From positions 228,501-292,500 of the forward strand of contig CAJNDS010002238.1 in the NCBI GenBank assembly GCA_905221605.1: DNA of 64,000 nt, read 5' to 3'. This DNA comes from Symbiodinium natans. Lineage: Eukaryota; Sar; Dinophyceae; Suessiales; Symbiodiniaceae. Below the pieces are notes generated by a model that saw only the letters and a list, made by a program, of their open reading frames with translations, was not told where the DNA came from and did no database searches. This document shows positions 52,384-62,822 of the stretch, piece after piece. Both the position numbers and the translations under genes were made by a program. Position 1 is the first letter of the stretch. Every line of letters begins with the position of its first letter.

Positions 52384-53470
52384 GTTCCCAGGGTGCGGAC
52401 TTGTCCTATGAGGTACTTTTTGACCTAAGCCCCGAAGCCGCCGGAGCCCACCGAACCCCAAGATCAAACTCCCTGAGACCAACCTGAAGCTCCCATCGCG
52501 ACTTGAATGCCCGGCCGTGAAATGTGCTTGGACTAAGCAAGGGCTCACACTCTTAGATCAGCTCCCCCCCCCCCCCCTGGGCGCCAAAAAAACGCCTTCC
52601 CTCGGGAACTGAGAGCCCTCGGCCTCAAGCCCTTTATATGATAGTAGTACCTATAAAGGTACAATAGGGGAATAGTATGAGTAGTTCTTCCGACCCCGAT
52701 ACCAACTCCAACAAGCAACTTCCGGCATGGCATTGGCCGACATGCCCAGGTTCTCGGGACCTTTGCTTCATCCAGGACCCGGGATGCTGTCCTGAGCCCA
52801 ACAGCGTAAGTTTAAAAAAACACCTGAGAACCTCAAGCCGTTGACCTTGCTAGGAGAGGCCGCACCACTCTGTTTGTTTTGAGTTGTAAGCTGGGGGGGC
52901 CTTCAGGAGTCTGAAGCGACGGGCTTGCTGCAGAAACCCAGCCGGGAAGGCCGGACGCACCTCCGGATTCAGCTCGCGTGAGCTCGTAGATGCGGTTCTG
53001 TGAACAGGGCTCTTGTGTGCGCCATGCATCTCTGTACACAGGTTAGGCATCGTGTGGCTCAGCTGTTGCGAGAGCTTTGCGGCCTTTGTCAGATTTAGGG
53101 CCTCGGGGCCAGGCATGTGTTGAGACCGTTGAGACCCTTCTTGTGGAATCTGTGGGCCTGCGTTAAGAAGCCCTCTCGCCACGAGGCACGCTCTCGGCGG
53201 CCCAGGCTCGAAGCCTGGGGGAATTCGGGAGTAAGAGGAGAGTTGGGCCACCGTACCTCCCCCTCCCCCCTCCCCCCTCCCCCCGCCCCTGATTGCTAAA
53301 ACCTGGCAGCACTGCACAAAGGACGCAGACACCAATGTGTGCCGTTGTCTGAGTCTGTCTAAGTCAAACGACATTTCAGGCAGCCCGAATGAGTAGGTGG
53401 TTTAGGGTTTAGGGCTTAGACCGGCGCCGGGCCTTACGAAACCAGTACGCCTCAAGCCTCACCCCTCAAA
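52384..53470. other. Unassigned region
   Basis: Open frames on the - strand (to 174 codons) and shorter + frames overlap. A poly-C and a CCCCTCCC tract are present. Nothing decisive. Confidence 0.35.
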
Positions 53471-53476
53471 GCTCAG

Positions 53477-53559
53477 GTGAATGCTACAAAGCGGGGGGGC
53501 TGCCTGACGGAAGGCGACGTGTGCTCGGGCTTCTGCGAGGAGACGCGTCTGGATTCAGG
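53477..53559 (+). CDS. Candidate exon, Cys-containing
   Basis: CAAAGCTCAG-G opens VNATKRGGCLTEGDVCS then GFCEETRLDS. The frame continues to TGA near 53659; an internal GAG before GAGACG might be a GA donor. Confidence 0.45.
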
Positions 53560-53711
53560 GGCCTTCGGCTTCAGGTCTTTGTTGCAGCCGCGGGGGATGA
53601 TGTTGGGATTGGGCGGCCAAGAGAGCAGCAGTAGCAAGGGCCAGGAAGAAAGCCGATGATGGTTTCCTTTCATTTCGCCAACGGTGCTGCCGTGACGTAC
53701 CTACTTGTCGT

Positions 53712-54185
53712 TTGTACCTAGCAGATGACAGGTTGGAATGGGTTCTTCGAATGCGGGCATGTGTGCACTTATGCAAAATCTTGGGTGCAGAATGCTCAAA
53801 GTTCGGTCCTGTTTATGGTTCCGCCGGCGAAATCCACTGCTTCCTCAACCCTCCACCAACAGCAAAGCTTGCAGAGCCAAGAAAATTTGGCTCCGTTTTG
53901 GCACCCTCTGCGCGTGAAGGAAACTCGAAGAGAGGCCTTATAACCCTTGAAGAGTCCAGCCCGAAGCCCATGGAGGCAGCCCAAACCCTATGCTACCTAG
54001 GGTACCATGGCCCGGGCCATGCGCCAAACCATGCGCCAAAGCCTTTAGTCGTCATTTCCGTAGTCGTCGTCGTAGGAGCAGGAGGAGGGCGAAGTAGGGG
54101 CAGGAGTGGGAGGAGAAGGAGGATTAGTCAGAACAAGCAGCCCTCAAGCCTGCCTACCCCCCCCAGCAACGGCACCAGAACGTAG
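53712..54185 (+). other. Long open + frame, unassigned
   Basis: A 157-codon frame includes SKFGPVYGSAGEIHCFL; a second + frame is open over half of it. It may contain one or more exons. No family recognised. Confidence 0.3.
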
Positions 54186-54230
54186 GGTCAACCGTGGGCA
54201 CCCAGGACCCACTTCAAGCCTAAGAGGCGG

Positions 54231-54284
54231 GTTTAGGGTTTAGGGTTTAGGGTTCAGGGTTTAGGGTTCAGGGTTTAGGGTTGA
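54231..54284 (+). repeat. TTTAGGG/TTCAGGG array
   Basis: Seven units. Confidence 0.95.
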
Positions 54285-54419
54285 GGGAAATCTCATGAGG
54301 TTTCTCGACTGCCCGCCAAAAAATCCCAGCAGGGTATGAAGGTCAAGGAGTGGAACCCCTTGGCGAGCTTTGCTTGCCATTGCGGGTCCCAGTGTAAATC
54401 AGGACACTTTAGCTGCTAA
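54285..54419 (+). CDS. Possible terminal exon, Cys-rich
   Basis: Frame SHEVSRLPAKKSQQGMKV ends with WNPLASFACHCGSQCK and GHFSC before TAA. The Cys/His spacing suggests metal binding or disulfides. It lies in reverse array context (TTTAGGG before, CCCTAAA after). Confidence 0.4.
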   Translation, partial: GKSHEVSRLPAKKSQQGMKVKEWNPLASFACHCGSQCKSGHFSC

Positions 54420-54439
54420 AAACCCTAAGCACTAAACAC

Positions 54440-54492
54440 TACAAAAAACCCTAAACCCCAAACCCCAAACCCTAAACCCTAAACCCTAAAAC
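54440..54492 (-). repeat. CCCTAAA/CCCCAAA array
   Basis: Seven units. Confidence 0.9.
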
Positions 54493-54539
54493 CTGAAAAT
54501 CAGCAGAGGAAGGGATCATCTACCCATGTTCCCTCTCAG

Positions 54540-54634
54540 CCGAGGCGTTGGGAGCAGCAGGGGACAGCCACTGCCTGTCCAAGTGCACCGAGACTCGGCG
54601 TCATCTGCCAAGTCCAAGAGGGACTCTACTATTT
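54540..54634 (+). CDS. Exon abutting element B3
   Basis: TTCCCTCTCAG opens EALGAAGDSHCLSKCTET then RRHLPSPRGTLLF, ending where B3 begins. A second frame (SSRGQPLPVQVHRDSA) is open as well. Confidence 0.45.
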
Positions 54635-54704
54635 GCTTAAGAACTCACCCCAAAAAGTAAAGATGCTTTTCCTTATACGGGCAATGGGGGATTTCTTAAG
54701 CGAG
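54635..54704. mobile_element. Introner-like element, family B copy 3
   Basis: Begins GCTTAAGAACTCACCCC and ends ATTTCTTAAGCGAG, so its termini are GC and AG. 70 nt, the most diverged of the three copies. Confidence 0.55.
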
Positions 54705-55090
54705 AAGCCTCAGATGTAATTTAGGGGTCGGAATAATTTCTAATAGTATTTCCTTCGGGTCCCTCATATTTTCTACTACAGAAACCCCCCAAACCGTAAT
54801 CTAATTATTCAGGCCCCTATATCTCGTTGTATCTGTGGGCTATCACAGGCAATACGTCTTCTGAGCCGTGGAGTTTGGAGCAGCATGATCCTTAAGAGAC
54901 TTACTTCTCCGTGTGTTCATCAAGTTGTGAAGGGTGAGCACAGCCCGAAAGAAGGCATCCTGGATTGATTCAAGCACCTAACGTAAGCACAAGAGGCCCA
55001 TTGGCCCATGAAAGAGTCGTAGCCTGAAGTCTGCTACACTCACTGCCAAACCCGGAATCTCAATCCAAGAAGCTTGTGTCAGAGCTCGCC
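54705..55090. other. Unassigned
   Basis: No repeat array or clear exon. AT content slightly higher than the flanks. Confidence 0.4.
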
Positions 55091-55103
55091 CCCCGGGCCC
55101 AAG

Positions 55104-55200
55104 CCCGAGACGATGCAAGGACTGCGTGGATGTCATCGTGGATGCTTTGGGCGAGTACTGCGACTCATGCGCAGCACCTTGCTCACCTCATCTTGCTAAG
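55104..55200 (+). CDS. Cys-rich exon
   Basis: After GGGCCCAAG the frame reads PRRCKDCVDVIVDALGEY then CDSCAAPCSPHLAK, followed by GTTGGC. The CxxC, CxxC and CxxxC spacing is suggestive of a metal-binding module. Family not identified. Confidence 0.5.
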
Positions 55201-55296
55201 GTTGGCGGTAGGCCTTCACAACCGACTCATTTACGGATGAGTAGTAAATAGCATTACGCCCAGGTGGGTGGTTCGTATTGAAACCATAAGACACGC

Positions 55297-56020
55297 ATGA
55301 TCACCGAGGGGGGCGACTACAAGACCACCGAGAAGCCCACGACCACCGAGGAGGAAACCACCACCGAGGAGCCCACGACCACCGAGGAGGAAACCACCAC
55401 CGAGGAGCCAACCACCACCGCGAAGCAATACAAAACCACGACTACCGAGGAGCCAACCACCACCACCGTGAAGCAGTACAAAACCACGACCACCGAGGAG
55501 CCAACCACCACCACCGTGAAGCAGTACAAAACCACGACCACCGAGGAGTCAACCACCACCGAGGAGCCAACCACTCCCGACGATGATGATACCACTCCCG
55601 ACGATGATGATGATCTCGACGACAACAAGGACGATGGTGGACGACGCCGCCGCAAGTACGATGACGATGGCAAGGATGGAGGCCGTCGCCGCCGCCGCAA
55701 AGACGACGACGTTGATGATGGCAGCAAGGACGACGATGGTGATGGAGGCCGTCGCCGCCGCAAGTACGATGACGATGGCAAGGATGGAGGCCGTCGACGC
55801 CGCAAGGACGACGATGATGATGGAGGCCGGCGACGTCGCAAGGACGACGACGGTGATGGAGGCCGTCGACGCCGCAAGGACGACGACGGTGATGGAGGCC
55901 GTCGACGCCGCAAGGACGACGACGGTGATGGAGGGCGTCGCCGCAAGGACGACGATGGTGACGGAGGCCGACGCCGCCGCAAGGACGACGATGGCGGCAA
56001 GGATGATGATGGTGATGGAG
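55297..56020 (+). CDS. Exon 1 of a Thr/Glu-rich, Asp/Arg-repeat protein
   Basis: ATG opens MITEGGDYKTTEKPTTTE. Residues 1 to about 95 are Thr/Glu/Pro-rich (TTTEE, TTTEEP and KQYKTTTTEEP units), resembling a mucin-like or disordered linker. A run of Asp follows at about 96-110. The rest is a 12-13 residue repeat of the type GGRRRRKDDDGD, encoded by a 36-39 bp minisatellite. It ends GGAG before GCCCCG, a GC donor. Together with 56788-57278 it makes 404 codons plus stop. An in-frame TGA precedes the ATG, so this may be the true start; no signal peptide is apparent. Function unknown. Confidence 0.7.
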
Positions 56021-56787
56021 GCCCCGCAAGCCGCAAAACCTTCATTCTAAACCCGTCTAAACCCACAACCCTAAGCCCCAGGGCCTGAGCCGTAAACCTT
56101 ATATCCTAACCAGAGACCCTAAACCGGGCCAGGGCACTCAAGCTGCTAGGCCTTTAGGCCCCGAACCCGAAACTTTGCACTCCATGTCCCCTAAACCCTA
56201 AACTGCCCTAAACCCTACCATGGGACAAAGTGTGCCTGTGTGCCTCGCCAGGCATGTCCGAGTGTGAACGATTAAACCCTAAGCCCCCTAAACCCCCTAA
56301 ACCCCCTAAACCCCCTAAACCCCCTAAACCCCCTAAACCCCGTAAACCCCGTAAACCCCGTAAACCCCCTAAACCCCCTAAACCCCCAAACTGCCTAACA
56401 GCCCTAAGCCCCAAGTCCGAAGCCCGTCCTCATCAAACCCTAAGCCCTAGACTGCCTAAGCGCTTATCAGCTCTAAGCCTTAAACCTCCTTGCAGCTTTG
56501 CGTATGAAGCCGTTCAACATTTGTCACACGATCAAAGCCAGGGGGGGGGTTGCTCCGACTCCCAGCCACTCTTAAATAGTACTGCTTGCTTCATGTAAGT
56601 TGAAATGTTCCCCGCCCGAACAGTTTCTGTTCACCTCCTGGTCAAACTGTATGAAACCACCCCTCTTGCAAACCCTAGTGTAAAGTACAAATGGTAAGGC
56701 CCTTGGTAATCGGGATCCCCACGCCCCGCACACAGCTCCCGATGCCCCGCAAGAATAAATACCAGCCGAGCTTCTAAACCCGTGCAG
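56021..56787 (+). other. GC-AG intron with CCCCCTAAA repeats
   Basis: Removing 767 nt from GCCCCG to GTGCAG restores both the reading frame and the GGRRRRK repeat register. It contains CCCCCTAAA units at 56278-56390. Confidence 0.65.
56275..56390 (-). repeat. CCCCCTAAA nonamer array
   Basis: About twelve units of CCCCCTAAA or CCCCGTAAA, a variant of the telomeric repeat. The nine-base period gives a false Lys-Pro-Pro frame. Confidence 0.95.
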
Positions 56788-57278
56788 GCCGTCGCCGCCG
56801 CAAGTACGATGACGATGGCAAGGATGGAGGCCGCCGCCGCAAGTACGATGACGATGGCACGGACGGAGGCCGCCGCCGCAAATCCGATGACGATGGCAAG
56901 GATGGAGGGCGCCGCCGCAAGTACGATGACGATGGCACGGATGGAGGCCGCCGCCGCAAGTACGATGACGATGGCACGGATGGAGGCCGCCGCCGCAAGT
57001 CCGATGACGATGGCAAGGATGGAGGCCGCCGCCGCAAGTACGATGACGATGGCACGGATGGAGGCCGCCGCCGCAAGTACGATGACGATGGCACGGATGG
57101 AGGGCGCCGCCGGAAGTACGATGACGATGGCACGGATGGAGGCCGCCGCCGAAAGTCCGATGACGATGGCGCGGACGGAGGCCGCCGGCGCAAGTACGAT
57201 GACGATGGCAAGGACGGAGGCCGCCGCCGTCGCAAGTCCGATGATGATGGCAGCAAGCCTGTTTACTTTAGCTCCTAG
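56788..57278 (+). CDS. Exon 2 of the Asp/Arg-repeat protein
   Basis: The split Gly codon is completed by GC. About twelve repeats of the form GGRRRKYDDDGTD or GGRRRKSDDDGKD follow, then SDDDGSKPVYFSS and TAG (57276-57278). Alternating basic (RRRK) and acidic (DDD) blocks make a polyampholyte; D-x-D-G spacing could bind divalent cations, but that is speculation. The minus-strand Pro/Ser/Arg frame is a shadow. Confidence 0.7.
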
Positions 57279-57930
57279 AGCACATGTGACTGACGTACAG
57301 ACCAAAACTCTTTGTGCGACTGGTTCTTGGACCCAGATGCAGGCACGCGTCACAAGTTGTCGTGTAGATAGTGACAACCCTACCCTCATAACCCTAACAA
57401 GTAACCGCCCTACCAACCCTAGTTGCATAGTCACAGTAGACACGCTGAAGGCAACTGTGTCCTGCGTCGGGTGCCAGTCGTTTTTAACTTTCCCAGCATC
57501 AGCTGTCCCGTGCATCAGCCGAGTGCTCGTAACATGTGGACTTGCTGTTTCAGGCTAAAGCCCTTGGTCAGAACGGAGTCGGGCTCAAGGTTTGCTAGTG
57601 GCCATCTCAGAATGACCCTGATTTACCTGATTCCGAGGGTCCCCGGCTCCGAGCTGACGTTCAAAACAAAAAGTCGTAGCTCGGAACTACTCTGGGCTGG
57701 ACGTTTCTACTGTCTGCAGAGAAAAAGGACACAAGCCGTTGGCGTCGGACGAAGTTTCTGTAGGAACGCATGCTCGACATCCAACTCGTTCCAGAGCCTT
57801 CAACATAGGCCTTGTGCCGATCCGCATGGGAGTTCCGCCTTGTGCTTGGCAAGGAGCCATCAAACCCTGAAACGCTAGGGCTTAGGCCGTTGGAGGCATT
57901 TTGAGAGGCCCCAGCCCCCCGGACAAAGCC
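57279..57930. other. Probable 3' flank or intergenic
   Basis: A + frame (57423-57878) is open without splice signals. No repeat array. Could be 3' untranslated sequence of the gene above. Confidence 0.35.
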
Positions 57931-57936
57931 TCACAG

Positions 57937-57992
57937 CACCCGCAAGGCCGCCAAAGCGAGCGCGCAGCAGCAGCTTCGTGATGCGTGGCGCA
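57937..57992 (+). CDS. Candidate exon, coiled-coil-like
   Basis: GCCTCACAG precedes TRKAAKASAQQQLRDAWR. The donor is unclear (GCGTGG after RD is a GC option). Confidence 0.45.
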
Positions 57993-58159
57993 ACCTGTCT
58001 CGGGGAGTTCAGAGTAGTATAGAGGTTTTCATAAACTAGGGGTTTTGGGGAGAGTATTATAGTAGATTTTATATAGGGACGATGAGGGCGAGACCCAAGC
58101 TCCCTGGAAACTTCTGAGAAGTCAGAACCAGCATCTGCAATCCTCATCTTTTGTGGTGG

Positions 58160-58415
58160 GCTTTGGGTTTAGGGTTAAGTTTAGAGTTTTCCAGTTTAGA
58201 GTTTAGAGTTTAGAGTTTAGAGTTTAGAGTTTAGAGTTTAGAGTTTAGAGTTTAGAGTTTAGAGTTTAGAGTTTAGGGTTTAGGGTTTAGGGTTTAGGGT
58301 TTAGGGTTTAGGGTTTAGGGTTTAGGGTTTAGGGTTTAGGGTTTAGGGTTTAGGGTTTAGGGTTTAGAGGTTAGAGGTTAGAGGTTAGAGGTTAGAGTTG
58401 AGAGTTGAGAGTTTC

Positions 58416-58471
<56 letters not shown>

Positions 58472-58580
58472 CGAGTTGAGAGTTGAGAGTTGAGAGTTTC
58501 AGGAGTTAGGGTTTAGAGTTTAGAGTTGAGAGTTGAGAGTTGAGAGTTTTACGAGTTAGGGTTTAGGGTTTAAGGTTCAG
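58160..58580 (+). repeat. Blocks of heptamer variants
   Basis: Successive homogeneous blocks: about eleven TTTAGAG, fourteen TTTAGGG, four GTTAGAG, then about sixteen GTTGAGA with occasional errors. Each block looks locally amplified. Confidence 0.97.
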
Positions 58581-58731
58581 GGCCTATGAACTGCTACCCC
58601 CCCACCCCCCCAGCACGACTTTCAGGGAAGCTACAAAGAGCGAGGGTCTTTTTGGGGCTGAAGCATGAGGCTTGCTGCTAATGAGAATCCCGGATGGTCG
58701 GTTCGGGATGTCCAAGCGTCACCCTAGACTT

Positions 58732-58858
58732 ACCCTAAACCCTAAACCCTAAACCCAAAACCCTAAACCCTAAACCCTAAACCCTAAACCCTAAACCCTA
58801 AAGCCTAATCTCTAAACCCTAAACCCTAAACCCTAAGCACACCCGAAACCCCAAACCC
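58732..58858 (-). repeat. CCCTAAA array
   Basis: Sixteen units with a few variants. Confidence 0.95.
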
Positions 58859-58872
58859 TTGAGCCGCTCCCG

Positions 58873-58953
58873 ATGCAACGCTTGGCTCTACAAGTTGCCG
58901 CTGTAGAAGGGGCTCTGGGAGCCGTCGAGGTTGCTGTTGGAGCTGTTTCTATA
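58873..58953 (+). CDS. Candidate exon, possible start
   Basis: ATG opens 27 codons, MQRLALQVAAVEGALGAV then EVAVGAVSI, ending before GTAAGG. Ala/Val-rich. An upstream acceptor is not evident, so this may be an initiating exon. Confidence 0.5.
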
Positions 58954-58987
58954 GTAAGGAACTACATAGGGAGAGAGAGCGGGAGGC

Positions 58988-59050
58988 GCAGAAGAAGAAG
59001 AAGAAGAAGAAGAAGAAGAAGAAGAAGAAGAAGAAGAAGAAGAAGAAGAA
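58988..59050 (+). repeat. (GAA)n microsatellite
   Basis: About 20 GAA triplets, then GGGA units to 59090. Confidence 0.95.
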
Positions 59051-59157
59051 GGGAGGGATAAGGAGAGGGAGGGAGGGAGGGAGGGAGAAGGAGAACAAAA
59101 TGCTCCTCAAGGGAGCTGCTGCGTTGTCATCTGTAGACCTTCCCAGAGCCACCCCAG

Positions 59158-59198
59158 GGATTGGACGGCAGCTGCGGGACGTCGATCGCAGGGTCGAG
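59158..59198 (+). CDS. Micro-exon
   Basis: GCCACCCCAG-G opens IGRQLRDVDRRVE, followed by GTGCTT. The frame is also open from ATG at 59100 (MLLKGAAALSSVDLPR) and continues to TGA near 59363, so a single longer exon is possible. Confidence 0.5.
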
Positions 59199-59486
59199 GT
59201 GCTTCTGCCAGCATCACGCGAACTTTTTTCTGAGGGCCCAACATTGGGATGGGCAGTTTTTGCCTTGGAGGCTTGTGCTTTGAGGTTCGGTTGTGGGACA
59301 GAGGGACGCTCGTGTAACGTGTCGGAAAGCTGCTGCATGGACCGCCCAACAGGCAGGCGATGACAAGGTACAGCGGGCAAATCGTTTCAAGCACTCAGCC
59401 CCCAACTACCCTGAAGATTTGACTTGGATGGGGAGGGGGGGTTCCAGATCATTAGATCATTGACCCAACCCTCACAACCCGAATAG

Positions 59487-59600
59487 CCCTAAACCCTAAA
59501 CCCTAAACCCTAAACCCTAAACCCTAAACCCTAAACCCTAAACCCTAAACCCTAAACCCTGAACCCTGAACCCTAAACCCTAAACCCGAAGCTCTAAACC
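59487..59600 (-). repeat. CCCTAAA array
   Basis: Sixteen units. Confidence 0.95.
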
Positions 59601-59662
59601 CCTATCCCCCTATCAGCCCTAATCGCCCAAATTGAGCGCCACCGCGCCGCGGGCTCACACAG

Positions 59663-59692
59663 AGGCCCTGGAAGAGGGCCGCCCGCCTCCAC
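59663..59692 (+). CDS. Candidate micro-exon
   Basis: GGCTCACACAG precedes ALEEGRPP, then GTGTTT. Another frame from 59615 (IAQIERHRAAGSHRGP) is open. Confidence 0.4.
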
Positions 59693-59726
59693 GTGTTTGC
59701 GAAAGCACGGGGCCCAGTCGTGGTTT

Positions 59727-60235
59727 TAAGGTTCTTAGGGCTTCAGGGGTTTTAGGTTTTAGGGTTTTAGGGTTTTAGGGTTTTAGGGTTTTGGGGTTTT
59801 GGGGTTTTGGGGTTTTAGGGTTTTAGGGTTTTAGGGTTTTAGGGTTTTAGGGTTTTAGGGTCTTGTGTTTTTTTTTGGGGGGTTTAAGGGGTTAGGGTTT
59901 CGGGTTTGAGGGTTCTGCGGTTTTAGGGCCTTTTTTTTTGTAAAGTCAGGGGGTTGTCGGGTTTTAGGGTTCTAGGTTGTTTTTGGGAAATGGTTTAGGG
60001 GGTTTAGGGGGTTGGGGGGGGGGGGGTTAGGTAGGGTTTTAGGGTTCCAGGGTTGTAGGGTCTTGCGTTTTTTGGGTTTTTAGGGGGGTTGGCTTTAGGG
60101 GTTTAAGGGTGTAGGGTTTTAGGGTTTTAGGGTTTAGCGTTTCAGGGCTTCAGGAATTAGGGTTGTAGGGCATTAAGGGTTTCAGGGTTTAGGATTTGAG
60201 GGAATAGGGGTTTAGGGTTTTCGGGTTTAGGGCTT
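59727..60235 (+). repeat. TTTTAGGG octamer and mixed variants
   Basis: About 50 units, mostly GGGTTTTA, with blocks of GGGTTTTG. Poly-T and poly-G runs interrupt it. Confidence 0.9.
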
Positions 60236-60544
60236 TGGGATCTCTATGCGTAGGGTCGAGCACTTGCGGGGTGAAGTTGCCTTTGTTCTTTTTGTGCCGG
60301 GGGCAGCCCTCTCAAACCCTAAGCCGTCCTAAGCCGACCCCTCCAAACGGAGGGCCTATTTTTTTGGGTCTTTTTTTTTTTTTTGGGGGCATTTTTTTTT
60401 TTTTGGTCGATTTCCTTGGTTTTTCCTAAGAAAACCACCATTCCCTCCATATTTTTACAGGATTTGATGCATTTTCGTGGTTTTTCGTACGAAAAACAGT
60501 AATTTCTCTGTGGTTTCATAGGAAAGCGTTATTTCTGGTAGGTT

Positions 60545-60712
60545 TTAGAAGGAAAGAAGGAAAGAAAGGAAGGAAGGAAGGATGAAAGAAAGGAAGAAAA
60601 CAAGGAAGGAAGGAAGGAAGGAAGAAAGGAGGGAAGGAAGAAAGGAAGGAAGCAAGGAAGGAAGAAAGGAAGGAAGAAAGGAAGGAAGCAAGGAAGGAAG
60701 AAAGGAAGCGTG
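60545..60712. repeat. (GGAA)n / GAAGGAAG microsatellite
   Basis: About 165 nt of AAGGAAGG and AAGAAAGG units inside the element. Confidence 0.95.
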
Positions 60713-62822
60713 CTTCGAAGCCCAAGAAACTAGTTGAAAAACATCGTGTGAGCATTGTGTTTGCAAATGGGGGGGGCTGCGCCCCCCCCAACCCCCCCGC
60801 TTTTTTTAAGCCGTGCAGAGCGTGCTTCAAAGCCCAAGAAACTTGTTGACACCCATCATGTGAGCATGGTGTTTGCAAATGGGGGGGGGCTGCGCCCCCC
60901 CCAACCCCCCCCGCTTCTTTTAAGCCGTACCAAGCGTGCTTCAAAGCCCAAGAAACTAGTTGAAAAACATCGTGTGAGCATTGTGTTTGCGAATTTGGGG
61001 GGGCTGCGCCCCCCCCAACCCCCCCGCTTTTTTTTTAAAGCCGTGCAGAGCGCGCTTCAAAGCCCAAGAAACTTGTTGACACCCATCATGTGAGCAGGGT
61101 GTTTGCAAATGGGGGGCGCAGACCCCCCAACCCCCCCGCTTTTTTTAAGCCGTTCAAAGCCCAAGAAACTAGTTGAAAAACATCGTGTGAGCATTGTGTT
61201 TGCAAATGGGGGGGGTTGCGCCCCCCCCAACCCCCCCGCTTTTTTTTCAGCCGAAGCCCAAGAAACTGGTTGAAACCCATCATGTGAGCAGGGTGTTTGC
61301 AGAACCCCGCTTCTTTCAAGCTGTACCAAGCGTGCTTCAAAGCCCAAGAAACTAGTTGAAAAGCATCGTGTGAGCATTGTGTTTGCAAATGGGGGGGGCT
61401 GCGCCCCCCCCAACCCCCCCGCTTTTTCTTTTTTTTTAAGCCGTGCAGAGCGCGCTTCAAAGCCCAAGAAACTTGTTGACACCCATCATGTGAGCATTGT
61501 GTTTGCAAATGGGGGGGGGGCTGCGCCCCCCCCCAACCCCCCCCGCTTCTTTAAGCCGTACCAAGCGTGCTTCAAAGCCCAAGAAACTAGTTGAAAAACA
61601 TCGTGTGAGCATTGTGTTTGCAAATGGGGGGGGCTGCGCCCCCCCAACCCCCCCGCTTTTTTTAAGCCGTGCAGAGCGGCTTCAAAGCCCAAGAAACTTG
61701 TTGACACCCATCATGTGAGCAGGGTGTTTGCAAATGGGGGGGCTGCGCCCCCCCCAACCCCCCCCGCTTTTTTTAAGCCGTTCAAAGCCCAAGAAACTAG
61801 TTGAAAAACATCGTGTGAGCATTGTGTTTGCAAATGGGGGGGGCTGCGCCCCCCCCAACCCCCCCGCTTTTTTTAAGCCGTGCAGAGCGCGCTTCAAAGC
61901 CCAAGAAACTTGTTGACACCCATCATGTGAGCAGGGTGTTTGCAAATGGGGGGCGCAGACCCCCCAACCCCCCCCGCTTTTTTTAAGCCGTTCAAAGCCC
62001 AAGAAACTAGTTGAAAAACATCGTGTGAGCATTGTGTTTGCAAATGGGGGGGGCTGCGCCCCCCCCAACCCCCCGCTTTTTTTCAGCCGATGCCCAAGAA
62101 ACTGGTTGAAACGCATCATGTGAGCAGGGTGTTTGCAGAACCCCGCTTCTTTCAAGCTGTACCAAGCGTGCTTCAAAGCCCAAGAAACAAGTTGAAAAGC
62201 ATCGTGTGAGCATTGTGTTTGCAAATGGGGGGGGCTGCGCCCCCCCCAACCCCCCCGCTTTTTCTTTTTTTTTAAGCCGTGCAGAGCGCGCTTCAAAGCC
62301 CAAGAAACTTGTTGACACCCATCATGTGAGCAGGGTGTTTGCAAATGGGGGGGGGGCTGCGCCCCTCCCCCAACCCCCCCCGCTTCTTTTAAGCCGTACC
62401 AAGCGTGCTTCAAAGCCCAAGAAACTAGTTGAAAAACATCGTGTGAGCATTGCAAATGGGGGGGGCTGCGCCCCCCCCAACCCCCCCGCTTTCTTTCAGC
62501 CAAAGCGCAAGAAAGTAGTTGAAACCCATCATGTGAGCAGGGTGTTTGCAAATGGGGGGCACAGCGTCCCCAACCCCCCCGCTTCTTTTAAGCTGTACCA
62601 AGCGTGCTTCAAAGCCCAAGAAACTAATTGAAAAACATCGTGTGTGCATTGTGTTTGCAAATGGGGGGGCTGCGCCCCCCCCGCTCTTTTTTTTTTGAAG
62701 CCGTGCAGAGCGTGCTTCAAAGCCCAAGAGGTGTTTGCAAGTGGGGGGGCTGCCCCCCCCCCCACCCCCCAACCCCCCCCGCTTCTTTTAAGCCGTACCA
62801 AGCGTGCTTCAAAGCCCAAAAA
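60713..62822 (+). repeat. Tandem array, about 115-bp monomer, about 18 copies
   Basis: Each monomer has GCTTCAAAGCCCAAGAAACT, a TGTGAGCA(T/G)(T/G)GTGTTTGCAAATG stretch and a G-run/GCTGCG/C-run palindrome. Two monomer types (ACTAGTTGAAAAACATCG and ACTTGTTGACACCCATCA) tend to alternate. Both strands show long artefactual frames. Confidence 0.95.

Noticed and set aside
52850-53374. 174-codon minus-strand frame
   Set aside because: Low-complexity Gly/Arg-rich parts, no domain recognised, GC-rich background makes such frames likely by chance.
55317-56066. Minus-strand 249- and 195-codon frames
   Set aside because: Shadows of the Asp/Arg-repeat gene. The + frame continues consistently into a second exon and the minus frames do not.
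56631-57515. Minus 294-codon frame with Ile/Val/Ala repeats
   Set aside because: Antisense of exon 2 of the same gene in another phase.
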